A stretch of DNA of 64,000 nucleotides from Halobacteriales archaeon QS_1_68_20 (lineage in GTDB: Archaea; Halobacteriota; Halobacteria; Halobacteriales; PXRE01). The number at the start of each line of letters is the position of its first letter. Positions within the stretch are counted from its first letter, which is position 1. Shown piece after piece: positions 38,358 to 47,869 of the stretch. A model generated the notes under the pieces. The model did no database searches. It was not told the origin of the DNA and saw only the letters and a list, made by a program, of their open reading frames with translations. Made by a program: the position numbers and the translations under genes. Where the stretch lies: assembly GCA_003021085.1 (NCBI GenBank), contig PXRE01000006.1, forward strand, positions 1 through 64,000. The letters are read 5' to 3'.

Positions 38358-38807
38358 ATGTCGACGGTCACGCTCATCGGTGCCCGACTCGCCAGCGAGG
38401 GCACCGAGTTCGTCTACGGCGGGGAAGCCCCCGGGTGCGAGGGGTGTCCGTATCGCGACCAGTGTCTCAACCTCTCCGAGGGCGTCAAGTACCGCGTGAC
38501 CGACGTCCGCGACGGCCAGTTGCTCGACTGCGCGGTCCACGACCAGGGCGTCCGCGCCGTCGAGGTCGAACCCGCGCCGGTGCGGGCGAACGTCCCCGAA
38601 CGGACCGCGTTCGCCGGCAGCAAGGCCGAACTGGCCGGGCCGTGTCCCCACACGGAGTGCCCGAGCCATGAGTTCTGCGTCCCCGACGGTGCGGACTTCG
38701 ACCGGGAGTACCAGATCGACGAGGTGGTCGGGGAGCCGCCCCACGACCACTGCGCGCTCGGCCGGGACCTGACGCTTGTCGAGTTCGGGCCGTCCGACGA
38801 GGGCTGA
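38358..38807 (+). CDS. UPF0179 family protein
   Basis: MSTVTLIGARLASEGTEFVYGGEAPGCEGCPYRDQCLNL; Cys clusters. Confidence 0.92.
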   Translation: MSTVTLIGARLASEGTEFVYGGEAPGCEGCPYRDQCLNLSEGVKYRVTDVRDGQLLDCAVHDQGVRAVEVEPAPVRANVPERTAFAGSKAELAGPCPHTECPSHEFCVPDGADFDREYQIDEVVGEPPHDHCALGRDLTLVEFGPSDEG

Positions 38808-38945
38808 AGGAGCATCTGCCCGAGTTCTCGCCGGGACAGCGTCGACCGACGAGAGCTGTGTCCAGCGCGGCTTGAGCCGGTGGCGTAGTCCCACCCGGGG
38901 GCCGGTAGCGAACGGCCGTATCCGGGTGCGGAACGAACGGGGAGC

Positions 38946-39179
38946 ATGGCGAAATACGAGGCCGCCTTCGAGATAACCTCCAAGAGTGATTCCTACGCGG
39001 CGAGGCGGATCCGTGAGCGGGTGTACGACACGATCCGGGAAGAGTCACGGACCGTCCGTGAAGGTAGCGACGACGCGAGCGAGTTGCTCCGGTCGTTCGA
39101 GACCCTCCGGGACGAAGTGAAAGACCCGTCGACGGGGCGACTGACGAAACGGGACGACGACGTCGAATTCGACAACTGA
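38946..39179 (+). CDS. small hypothetical protein
   Basis: ORF MAKYEAAFEITSKSDSYAARR... Confidence 0.65.
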   Translation: MAKYEAAFEITSKSDSYAARRIRERVYDTIREESRTVREGSDDASELLRSFETLRDEVKDPSTGRLTKRDDDVEFDN

Positions 39180-39235
39180 AGTCCGGGACGGGAGGGGCTG
39201 GTCGTGCCGGACGGGCCGGTGTGAGCGGGTCCTCC

Positions 39236-39823
39236 CTATCGACGGGAGCGCAACGTCCGGAACGTCACCAGCACCCACGCCGACAGCGCCGCCGACCCGA
39301 CCAGTTCGGGGAGGGCGATCCCCTCGATCGGGGCGACCGCGAACACGAGCCAGCCGGTGACGTGGGCGATTCCCAGCCAGACCGACAGCAGGCCCTCGCG
39401 GACCGCTCCCGCGAGGGCGTCGCCACTCCCGTGCACGAACAGGCCGTAGGTGAACGCCAGGAAGAACGTGACGGCGACCGGCCCGTGGAGGTCGTGCGGG
39501 AGCGGGAAGACGCCCACCAGCCCCATACTGGCGAACGCGACGGCCATGATCACCGCCCCGAGTCGGTGGACGGCGTTCGCGGCCGCGAACCACACCCGGC
39601 CGAGGAACGCCAGCCCCAGTAGGCCCGCGAGGACGAGCGCCCCGTCGAACAGCGGCGCCGTCGGTTCGCCGACCGCTCCCAGGTCCGACAGCGCGTTGCC
39701 GGTCCAGCTGAACCACGGCGCCAGCAGTGCCGACCCGAAGATGCCGACCGCCGAGACGGCGACGCCGACTGGCCCGGCCCACAGTGCGGCCGTCCGGAGT
39801 CGCGTGGAGTTGGTCGCGGTCAT
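39236..39823 (-). CDS. DUF998-like membrane protein
   Basis: multi-TM, SWTGNALSDLGAVGEPTAPLF. Confidence 0.8.
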   Translation of the reverse strand: MTATNSTRLRTAALWAGPVGVAVSAVGIFGSALLAPWFSWTGNALSDLGAVGEPTAPLFDGALVLAGLLGLAFLGRVWFAAANAVHRLGAVIMAVAFASMGLVGVFPLPHDLHGPVAVTFFLAFTYGLFVHGSGDALAGAVREGLLSVWLGIAHVTGWLVFAVAPIEGIALPELVGSAALSAWVLVTFRTLRSRR

Positions 39824-40239
39824 CACTCCCTGATCTGGACGCCAGTGCTGTTGAGGTACGCGTCGAACGTCTGGGCGTCGCCAGTCACGATGCGGCCGAG
39901 CGTGGCCTGGTAGGGCGTGATCGTGTAGGGCTGGTTCGGCCCCGCCGGCTCCCTGGGCATCGGGATGTGCGCGCGGAAGTCGTCCACGCCGACGATGACG
40001 TGGTACTCCACGGGGGAGTCCCCGTAGTAGACCAGGTAGCCGTACCGCTGGCACCCGCCCTGGATGGCGTGGGTCCAGGGCGCGTCGAACCGCCGCTCCA
40101 GTTGCTCGTCCTGGACGATGCGCAACGACACGTCGTTCCGGTAGGTCCAGACCCCCAGGTCCCCGAAGGCGATCCAGTCCGCCTGCGCCGAGTTCGACAC
40201 CATCTCCCGAACTTCTCCCGCGGACGTCATGACAGCCAC
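39823..40239 (-). CDS. hypothetical protein
   Basis: intact ORF upstream of and coupled to the DUF998-like gene. Confidence 0.7.
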   Translation of the reverse strand: MAVMTSAGEVREMVSNSAQADWIAFGDLGVWTYRNDVSLRIVQDEQLERRFDAPWTHAIQGGCQRYGYLVYYGDSPVEYHVIVGVDDFRAHIPMPREPAGPNQPYTITPYQATLGRIVTGDAQTFDAYLNSTGVQIRE

Positions 40240-40266
40240 TCAATCAACTCGAGGGTAGTTAAGGGT

Positions 40267-41046
40267 TCATGGAACGGTGCCGATCCTGTCGGCAGCGTAG
40301 CCGAACAGGTCCGTGTACCCGTACGCCGACAGCAACACGGGGTAGAACGGGTCGGACGCGACCAGTCGCTCGTCGTCGGCGGCCGCGTAGGTCTCCCCGG
40401 CTTCCACCCGCCGGAAGTTGTCGACGTACACCTCGTACTCGTCTCCCGCTGATTTCGGCAGGGGCCGGGTCAGCCGGAACAGCGGCGTCGACTCCCGCTC
40501 GACCGGCGCATCCAGCGCGTCCATGGCGGCGAGGAACGCCCCGATCAACTCGCGGGCGTTCTCGGCCGCCTCGTCGCTACCCTGGAGACCACACTCCACC
40601 TCGACGACGCCGCCGGAGGCGAACAGTCGTCCCTCCACGAACGACGCCGCGTCGACGACGGCGTCGACCGACAGTGCCGGGACGACCCGCCGCACCAGGT
40701 CGTCGACCCCCGAGACGACGGCGAAGGGGTCGGCGTACGAGCGCGTCGAGTGTAGCGACAGCGTCGCACACCCCTCCAGTTCCTCGGTGATCTCGGCCGC
40801 GAGGCGGGCCTCGTGTGTCTCGCCGTCGGCGTCGCCCGGGAACGAGCGGTTCAGGTCCGCCTGGACGTACCGCATCTCCCGGTCGATTGCCGCCTCGTTG
40901 GCGACGACGAACTTGACCGGCCGCCGGACCTCGGGCGGATTCGCCAGGAGGTCCTCGACGGCCCTGACGCCGCAGGGTTCGTCGCCGTGGACGCCCGCGA
41001 CGACGGCGACTTCGGGCGTCCCCTCGCCCAGTTGGTCGACCCGCAT
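40267..41046 (-). CDS. succinylglutamate desuccinylase/aspartoacylase family protein
   Basis: VAVVAGVHGDEPCGVRAVE; NEAAIDREMRYVQADLNRSFPG; VVEVECGLQG. Confidence 0.93.
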   Translation of the reverse strand: MRVDQLGEGTPEVAVVAGVHGDEPCGVRAVEDLLANPPEVRRPVKFVVANEAAIDREMRYVQADLNRSFPGDADGETHEARLAAEITEELEGCATLSLHSTRSYADPFAVVSGVDDLVRRVVPALSVDAVVDAASFVEGRLFASGGVVEVECGLQGSDEAAENARELIGAFLAAMDALDAPVERESTPLFRLTRPLPKSAGDEYEVYVDNFRRVEAGETYAAADDERLVASDPFYPVLLSAYGYTDLFGYAADRIGTVP

Positions 41047-41107
41047 CGGTGGTCGTAGTCGTTCTCACGGACAAGTAGGTTGCGTTGTCGGTCGGCGGCC
41101 ATCGGCT

Positions 41108-41662
41108 TCAGGACCGCTCGCGGGTACTCGCCCCGGGGTCCAACAACCCCACCACCTGGTTGGCGATGGAGACCATTCCCAGGACGACGGCGACCCCGCC
41201 GGCGGCGCTGGCGATCCAGGCGACGCGCAGTCTCCTGGCCTCAGCGGGCGCCAGGTCGAACGCCGCGACAGTTCCGGCGTTGGCCCCGAAGACGACGACC
41301 ACGCCGAGGAGGAACGCGGGACCCCACGCCACGACCGTCGCGGCCGCGACGTCCAGGTTCGACAACGCCGTCGTCCGGTCGAGGTAGACCGCCACGAGGA
41401 GGAACGGCAGCGCCACGATCCCCGCGAACAACCCGGCGGCGGTCGGCGCCTCGTCGAACAGCACGAGAATGCCGAATCCCGCGACGCCGAGGACGGCGAC
41501 GAGCAGGGCCACGAACGGGTAGCGGATTCGGGTCGATATCCGGCCCGAGCGGCGGTAGAAGGCGGCGGCGACCGCAGTCGCGGCGACGCCGAGGAGGGCT
41601 AAGCCGGCGAGGACCGCCAGGAGCGTGATTGCGAAGAATCCCGTCCCCAGCCCGTTCGTCAT
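41108..41662 (-). CDS. membrane protein
   Basis: multiple hydrophobic segments. Confidence 0.75.
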   Translation of the reverse strand: MTNGLGTGFFAITLLAVLAGLALLGVAATAVAAAFYRRSGRISTRIRYPFVALLVAVLGVAGFGILVLFDEAPTAAGLFAGIVALPFLLVAVYLDRTTALSNLDVAAATVVAWGPAFLLGVVVVFGANAGTVAAFDLAPAEARRLRVAWIASAAGGVAVVLGMVSIANQVVGLLDPGASTRERS

Positions 41663-41733
41663 TGGTCCGTCGTCGTGGCGGAGTGTGTTAAAATTACGGA
41701 GCCGACCGGTCGTGGTTCGGGTGACCGAATGCG

Positions 41734-42009
41734 TCAGGGGCGGGTCAGCCGGAACAGCGGCGTCGACTCCCTGGAGACCGGGCCGTCGACGGCGTCCATC
41801 GCGACCAGGAACTCCCCGATCAACTCGCGGGCGTTCTCGGCCGCCTCGTCGCTACCCTGGAGACCACACTGCACCTCGACGGACCGCATCCCCCGTTCGA
41901 TGGCCGCCTCGTTGGCGACGACGAGTCCGAAGATGGCACCGACACGTTCGTGATCGAGGGACGGTCGAGAATCACGGGTCGCGAACGTCGCTTCGGTCGC
42001 CATTGGCAA
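41734..42009 (-). pseudogene. internally deleted partial copy of the aspartoacylase-family gene
   Basis: VVANEAAIERGMRSVEVQCGLQGSDEAAENARELIGEFLVAMDAVDGPVSRESTPLFRLTRP joins two separated parts of the 40267-41046 protein. Confidence 0.88.
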
Positions 42010-42106
42010 ATTCTCGGACGCCGGCAGTAAAGGGCTGGCGTCGACACACCGGGGCAGAACTGTCCCAGGTGCTTCACGGCTCGTGCGACCGGAGCGGGCC
42101 CTCCCA

Positions 42107-42589
42107 TCATTCGAGACGTTCGGCGTACTCGAAGTCTACGTCGCGGGCCTCGGGCCGTTTCCCGTCTAGCGTTATCTGCCACCCGTGCAGTACGGTTGGA
42201 TCGTTTAGTGCGTTCGTGAGCGTGGTTCTCACGCCGAGCACGTCGACCCCGTAGTAGTCCCGGGGGACGCCCTGGAGGTACTGGAGCGCCGTGCGGAAGA
42301 GACTGCGCATTCCGTCGTCGTTCTCGAAGTCGAAGTGCTTGTACGCGCCCGCCGCGACCTGGACCATCCCGTGGGCGTAGGCGCTCTCGGTGGTCCCGCT
42401 TCCGTAGTTGTACCACTCGTCCTCGAAGCAGTCGTGGGACTCGTGGAACTCGCCGCTGTTGTACAGGCGGACGCCGTGATCGGTCGCCCGCCGGAGCGTG
42501 GCGTGCTCCCACCGCGCCTGGTCGGGGTCCCACCCGGTCGGGTTCCCGTCCGGCGGCTTCACGGTCGGGTCGCGGGTATGTTCGTCCAT
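42107..42589 (-). CDS. DUF309 domain protein
   Basis: [25 protein letters not shown]...[13 protein letters not shown]. Confidence 0.85.
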   Translation of the reverse strand: MDEHTRDPTVKPPDGNPTGWDPDQARWEHATLRRATDHGVRLYNSGEFHESHDCFEDEWYNYGSGTTESAYAHGMVQVAAGAYKHFDFENDDGMRSLFRTALQYLQGVPRDYYGVDVLGVRTTLTNALNDPTVLHGWQITLDGKRPEARDVDFEYAERLE

Positions 42590-42694
42590 ACCCGGGGTAG
42601 GAGTGTCAGCGGGAAACCGGTTGGGGACGGAAACCGACCGTAAGCGGCGGTTTCGCAGTCGGTCTATAAGGTGACTGGTGAGAGAGGTTCACAC

Positions 42695-43993
42695 ATGCGC
42701 CTCGTCCAGCTCGCCGTCCCCGAGCATTCGGTGCCCGCCATCGAACGGACGCTCGAAGACGAGGGGATCGACTACTACCACACCCGGGAAACCAGCGACA
42801 AGGAGTACGACACCATCGTCCACTTCTCGGTCGAGACGCCGAACGTGGAACCGGTGCTGGATCGCCTCTACGAGGTCGGGTTCAGCAGCGACGACCACGG
42901 CATCATCGTCGACGTCGAGACCGACCTGTTCGAGGAGATCGAACGCGACCAGGAGTCCGAATCGATCGTCGGCCGCCACGCCCGGATCGCCGACGCCGAA
43001 CTCCGCACGGAGGCAGAGAACCAGATCATGGACCCGTACTCGTTCGCGCTGATGACCGTCCTGAGCGCCCTCGTCGCCACCGTGGGGCTGATCCTCGACT
43101 CGGCCGCGGCCATCATCGGTGCCATGGTCATCGCGCCTCTGCTCGGCCCGGCGTTGAGTTCCACCGTGGGGACCGTCGTCGACGACCAGCCGCTGTTCCG
43201 CAAGGGAGTTTACTACCAGTTCGCGGGCGTCCTCATCGCCGTGGGGAGCGCGACGCTGTTCGCGTGGGGGCTCCGGATCACGTCGATCGCGCCGCCGGGG
43301 AAAGCCGTGGCGGACACGGCACAGATCGCCCAGCGGTTGTCGCCGGACATCCTCTCGCTCATCCTGGCGCTCTCGGCCGGGGCCGCGGGCGTGTTGAGCC
43401 TCGCCACCCGGACCAAAAGCGCCATCGTCGGCGTGATGATCGCGGCCGCCCTCGTCCCCCCGGCGGCCACGGCCGGCATCGGCCTCGCGTGGGGGCTCCC
43501 GGTCGTCGCGGTCGACTCGGGGATGCTGGTGGTCGTGAACCTGCTCGCCATCAACCTCGCCGGCCTGGGCGTGTTCTGGTACCTCGGGTACCGCCCGCCG
43601 ACGTGGCTCGGCGTCGAACAAACCAGGAAGACGTTGCTCAAACGGTCGGCGGTGCTCCTGCTCGCCATCCTCGTCGTGTCGGCCCCGCTGATGGTGAATA
43701 CGGGCGCCAAGATCCAGGGGTCACAGCTGGAGACCCGCGTCGAGGACGAAGTTCGGGCGACGCTCGACCAACCTCAGTACGACGAAATCACCGTCAGGAG
43801 CGTGCAGGTCGTCAAAGACCGGTCGGACGTGACCCACTCGCCCGACCGGGTGGTCGTCGTCCTCGGAATTCCGCCCGGGGAACACTACCCGGGACTCTCG
43901 GACCTCGTCGCCGAAGCGATCACCGAGCGAACCGACCGCGACGTCGGCGTCCGGGTCAGGTACATCCACGTCGCCGAACCCGTCGACGCCTGA
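42695..43993 (+). CDS. TIGR00341/DUF389 family membrane protein
   Basis: DPYSFALMTVLSALVATVGLILDSAAAIIGAMVIAPLLGP. Confidence 0.92.
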   Translation: MRLVQLAVPEHSVPAIERTLEDEGIDYYHTRETSDKEYDTIVHFSVETPNVEPVLDRLYEVGFSSDDHGIIVDVETDLFEEIERDQESESIVGRHARIADAELRTEAENQIMDPYSFALMTVLSALVATVGLILDSAAAIIGAMVIAPLLGPALSSTVGTVVDDQPLFRKGVYYQFAGVLIAVGSATLFAWGLRITSIAPPGKAVADTAQIAQRLSPDILSLILALSAGAAGVLSLATRTKSAIVGVMIAAALVPPAATAGIGLAWGLPVVAVDSGMLVVVNLLAINLAGLGVFWYLGYRPPTWLGVEQTRKTLLKRSAVLLLAILVVSAPLMVNTGAKIQGSQLETRVEDEVRATLDQPQYDEITVRSVQVVKDRSDVTHSPDRVVVVLGIPPGEHYPGLSDLVAEAITERTDRDVGVRVRYIHVAEPVDA

Positions 43994-44197
43994 CTCGGCC
44001 GTCACCGCCGCGCAATTACGCGGGCCGGACTCGACCTGGATGCCGTCCCGAACCCGGGCCTGCCGGCCGTGGTACTGGAACTCGATCACGACGCCCGGGG
44101 ACCCGGTGAGTCGGTCCAGCACCTCGGGGTCGATGTAGTCGTACAGTTCGGGTTCGACGTCGTCGGCGCCCGTCTCCAGGTGCTCGGCTACCGCCAT
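43721..44197 (-). CDS. HalOD1-like domain protein, C-terminus runs antisense into DUF389 gene (possibly degenerate)
   Basis: EPELYDYIDPEVLDRLTGSPGVVIEFQYHGRQARVRD resembles HalOD1; remainder likely non-native. Confidence 0.5.
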   Translation of the reverse strand: MAVAEHLETGADDVEPELYDYIDPEVLDRLTGSPGVVIEFQYHGRQARVRDGIQVESGPRNCAAVTAESGVDGFGDVDVPDPDADVAVGSLGDRFGDEVRESRVVFPGRNSEDDDHPVGRVGHVRPVFDDLHAPDGDFVVLRLVERRPNFVLDAGLQL

Positions 44198-44438
44198 ACC
44201 CTGGCCTCGCTCGGCGACTCGCCGTCGCCGACCGGGTAGACGAGCCTCCGCTCTGCGGTCATACGGCGGCCTTCTGTCGAGACTACCTTATTGACCGCGC
44301 CCGTTCTCCGAGCGCGAGAACGCGACTTCACAGCGGCGCTGTCGGGCGGTTTCGTGCGGTTCCCGCTTGCGGCCGCTGCCGGAACGCTGGCCTTTTATGG
44401 ACGTGCTCGCGTACGTACTGACGCACTGACCCCCACGT

Positions 44439-44522
44439 GCGGGGGTAGCCAAGCCCGGAAACGGCGGCGGACTCAAGATCCGCTCCCGTAGGGGTCCATG
44501 GGTTCGAATCCCATCCCCCGCA
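44439..44522 (+). tRNA. tRNA-Leu (CAA)
   Basis: GCGGGGGTAGCCAAGCCCGG...GCGGACTCAAGATCCGC...GGGTTCGAATCCCATCCCCCGCA. Confidence 0.95.
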
Positions 44523-44537
44523 CTCACCGCGAGTGCT

Positions 44538-44558
44538 GGCAAGACGGAGCGTCTTGCC
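44538..44558. terminator. hairpin 16 nt downstream of tRNA-Leu
   Basis: GGCAAGACG-GAG-CGTCTTGCC perfect 9-bp stem; function uncertain. Confidence 0.4.
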
Positions 44559-44594
44559 CCCGCATCGTTCCTGCGAACGCTCCCCTGGAGCGAC

Positions 44595-44660
44595 GCGGCC
44601 GTCGAGGATAGACGCTAATCCGCTTTGAGGCGGCCGTCGAGGATAGACGCTAATCCGCTT
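44595..44660. repeat. 35-bp-period tandem duplication
   Basis: GCGGCCGTCGAGGATAGACGCTAATCCGCTT at 44595 and 44630; partial GCGGCCGT at 44672. Confidence 0.95.
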
Positions 44661-45100
44661 CCCCCTTCGAGGCGGCCGTAACGGAGGATGAGCGGCGTCG
44701 CCGTCATGCCGTGGACGAGCAGGGCGACCAGCGGCGGCACCGAGAGGACGAGGTAGGTCACCAGCGAACTGGCGAGCCACATCCCGACCATGACCGGCCC
44801 GAGGACGACCGCCAGCGACCTCGCGCGACGCCGGTAGTAGTCGGTCGGCAACCGGAGCGCGATGCTGGTGACCGCCAGCGCGATGGTCAGTCGGGCGACC
44901 TCTTCGAGCACGACGAGGGGGTCACCCCAGGGCGTCAGTCCCAGGAGGTCGAGCCCGGCCGGACCGACGGCGACGCCGAACGCGACGGCGATCAGCGGTT
45001 CCGACGGGAGGTAGCCCGAACTCCGCAGCACGCACAGGCCGAGGCTGAGCGCGAGGACCAGACCGCCGGCCAGCGCCAGCGCGAGGTCGAGCTGGCTCAT
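44615..45100 (-). pseudogene. cation:proton antiporter (NhaP/CPA1-like), apparently internally deleted
   Basis: N-terminal TM segments joined directly to LLVHGMTATPLILRYGRLE, a motif usually near the C-terminus. Confidence 0.65.
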
Positions 45101-45238
45101 CGTGGATAGACGTACGTACGGCCGGGAGGCGCAAAAGCGTCGGTAGCGGCCCGCTGGAACTACCGGACAACAAGCCGGGGATCAACCCCGAACAACGCCT
45201 TTCGGGCCGGGCGTCGAACCGCACGTGGAGGCATCTTC

Positions 45239-45823
45239 ATGGGAACGTCGAACCCGTCCACCAAGACCGTCGAGGACGTCGTCGCCGACTGGCCCTCGAA
45301 GAGCAAGGCCGCCGCTCGCGAACTGCTGGCGAAGTACGGCGAACCCGACGAAGCGACCCTGCAGCGGTTGATCTGGCACGACAACGGCCCCTGGACCCGG
45401 ACGGTGTTGCACCGCGACGGGCCGAGCCACCGGTTCCCGGTTCCGCACACCGACTACCTCGAACAGTACGTCGAGTACCGCGTGCCGCCCGAGAAGTTCG
45501 ACGACCTCGCCCGGTTCGACGGGAGCGTCCACGCCAACCGCACGCGGGGCGAACTCGGTGCCTCCTGCCACGAGGAAGGCGCGAACGTCCTGGCGCTGAA
45601 CCTCGCGCACGACGTCATAACCGGCGAGCGGACCGTCGAACAGGCCCGCGAGGACTACGGCAGGATCATGGCGAAGGGAAAGGCCGGACGTACCCCGGAG
45701 TACATGCGGGCCTTCCAGTTCGAGGTCCCCCGCGGCGACGTGACCGACCCCGACGAGACCATCGTCACGGCGGGCATCAAACAGCGCGCCCGGAACCTCG
45801 TCGGCGGACTGCGCGGCGACTAG
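45239..45823 (+). CDS. DUF5806-like haloarchaeal protein
   Basis: MGTSNPSTKTVEDVVADWPSKSKAAARELLAKYGEPDEATLQRLIWHDNGPWTR. Confidence 0.75.
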   Translation: MGTSNPSTKTVEDVVADWPSKSKAAARELLAKYGEPDEATLQRLIWHDNGPWTRTVLHRDGPSHRFPVPHTDYLEQYVEYRVPPEKFDDLARFDGSVHANRTRGELGASCHEEGANVLALNLAHDVITGERTVEQAREDYGRIMAKGKAGRTPEYMRAFQFEVPRGDVTDPDETIVTAGIKQRARNLVGGLRGD

Positions 45824-45833
45824 GGCCGGTCGA

Positions 45834-46683
45834 ATGAGGGGCCCGCTCGAACTCCCGGCGCCGGAGGGGAAAGCGGACCTCACCAGCGGGCCCATCTTCT
45901 TGGTCGGGAACGCGACCGTGATCGTCCGGTACGCCGGGTTCACCATCCTGACGGACCCGAACTTCCTGCACGCCGGCGATCACGTCCACCTCGGGTACGG
46001 CGTCACCTCCAGGCGCCGGACCGACCCGGCAATCGAACTCGACGAGTTGCCCCCGGACCTCGATTTCGTCCTGCTGTCGCACTTCCACGGTGACCACCTC
46101 GACCGGGTGGTGCAGGCGCGACTCGACCGGTCGCTACCAATCGTGACGACCCCGCACGCGGCCCGGAAACTCGCCGAGAAGGAGTTCCGCGAGACGTACC
46201 CGCGGATACTCGGGAGCAACTCCGCGTCCGCAAGGACGACGTCGACCCCTCGGTCACGGCGACGCCGGCCCGGCACGGCCCGCCGGTCGTCGAGAAGGCG
46301 CTGCCGGAGGTGATGGGGAGCGTGCTGGAGTTCCGGCCGGAGAACCCGATCTTTCGCCTGTTCGTCACCGGCGACACGGTCATGTACGACGACCTCGCGG
46401 CCATCCCCGAGCGGTACCCCGACATCGACGTCGCGCTGTTGCACCTGGGCGGGACGCGCGTGCTCGGCCTCCTGCTGACGATGGACGCCGCCCAGGGCGT
46501 CGAGGCCGGCGACTGTTCGACGCCGACACCTCGATCCCGATCCACTACGACGACTACGAGGTGTTCAAGTCGCCGCTGTCGGACTTCGAGGCGGCGGTCG
46601 CGGAGGCGGGACTGCAAGACCGGGTGGCGATCCTGGAGCGCGGGGACACCTACGAATTCGAGGTGCCGACTATGCGGCAGTAG
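45834..46683 (+). pseudogene. MBL-fold metallo-hydrolase with two apparent frameshifts
   Basis: LLSHFHGDHLDRV in frame 0; REQLRVRKDDVDPSVTATPARHGPPVVEKALPEVMGSVLEF...LHLGG in frame 2; GRRLFDADTSIPIHYDDYEVFKSPL...MRQ* in frame 1. Confidence 0.88.
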
Positions 46684-46725
46684 GAGCGGTCGGTGAGGCG
46701 TGGCGCTACGGGGTCGTTTCGCTCC

Positions 46726-46920
46726 TCACCGGCGGTTGGCCTCCTCCAGTTTGGACGCCCGTTCGTGGACCTCTTCGACCGCGTCTTCCTGTTCTGCGAC
46801 GGTGTTTCCACCGGCCTCCACGAAGCGACCGCCGTACTGCCAGGACGGGATCAGGTCCCACGCGGTGCCGTCGTCTTCGGACGAGACGCCCAGCAACCGC
46901 CGGAGCAAACGCCCGAGCAT
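46726..46920 (-). CDS. small hypothetical protein
   Basis: MLGRLLRRLLGVSSEDDGTAWDLIPSWQYGGRFVEAGGNTVAEQEDAVEEVHERASKLEEANRR. Confidence 0.7.
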   Translation of the reverse strand: MLGRLLRRLLGVSSEDDGTAWDLIPSWQYGGRFVEAGGNTVAEQEDAVEEVHERASKLEEANRR

Positions 46921-47013
46921 AGGTGAGTATTAGGACTCGCTGACATAAAGGTCGGGGTCGACCGTCCGGCGGCCACCCGACCATTCAACCCGCCAGGGGC
47001 GCCAGCAACGCCC

Positions 47014-47817
47014 ATGCCGACCGACCACCTGCTCGCGCCGGGACTCGGCACGTCGGGCAACGACGACCAAGAGGAGTGCGCCGAGACCGTCCGGCGCGCG
47101 CTGGAGACGGGGTACCGCCACGTCGACACCGCGCAGATGTACGACAACGAGGCCGCAGTCGGCGATGGCATCCGCCGGGCCGACGTGGACCGCGAGGAGG
47201 TGTTCCTGGCGACGAAAGTCCACCCCGACAACCTCGCGCCCGAGGACGTGCGGGCGACCGCCCGCGAAAGTCTGGACCGTCTGGGCGTCGACTCCGTCGA
47301 CCTGCTGTACGTCCACTGGCCCATCGGCGAGTACGACGCCGGGGCGACCCTGCCGGTGTTCGACGACCTCCACGACGAGGGCCTGGTCGAGCACGTCGGC
47401 GTCTCGAACTTCACGCCCGACCTGCTCGCGGAGGCGGTCGACCTGCTGGACGCCCCGATCTTTGCCCACCAGGTCGAGTGTCACCCCCTGCTCCAGCAGG
47501 CGGAGTTGCGCGAACTCGCCAGCGACCACGACCACTACCTGGTGGCGTACTCGCCGCTGATGCAGGGCGACGCCGACGACGTGCCGGAACTGGTCGACGT
47601 CGCGGCGAAACACGGCGCGACGCCCCACCAGGTGAGTCTGGCGTGGTTGCTGTCGCTGGACCGGGTCGTGCCGATTCCGCAGGGCCGCGGCGAGCACGTC
47701 GACGCCAACTGGGCGGCCCGCGAACTCGAACTGGACGCCGAGGACCGCGAGCGAATCGGATCCATCGACCGCGAGCGCAGACTCGTCGACCCCGACGTGG
47801 CGGCCTGGAACCGCTGA
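47014..47817 (+). CDS. aldo/keto reductase
   Basis: GYRHVDTAQMYDNEAAVG; LLYVHWP; GVSNFT. Confidence 0.95.
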   Translation: MPTDHLLAPGLGTSGNDDQEECAETVRRALETGYRHVDTAQMYDNEAAVGDGIRRADVDREEVFLATKVHPDNLAPEDVRATARESLDRLGVDSVDLLYVHWPIGEYDAGATLPVFDDLHDEGLVEHVGVSNFTPDLLAEAVDLLDAPIFAHQVECHPLLQQAELRELASDHDHYLVAYSPLMQGDADDVPELVDVAAKHGATPHQVSLAWLLSLDRVVPIPQGRGEHVDANWAARELELDAEDRERIGSIDRERRLVDPDVAAWNR

Positions 47818-47869
47818 GGGCCGGGTCGAACCGACGCGCCTTTTGCCGGCCCGCGCTTACGCCGGGGGC

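Noticed and set aside
44288-44542. ORF MPALAVSAGDGIRTHGPLRERILSPPPFPG...
   Set aside because: Antisense of tRNA-Leu; common false CDS
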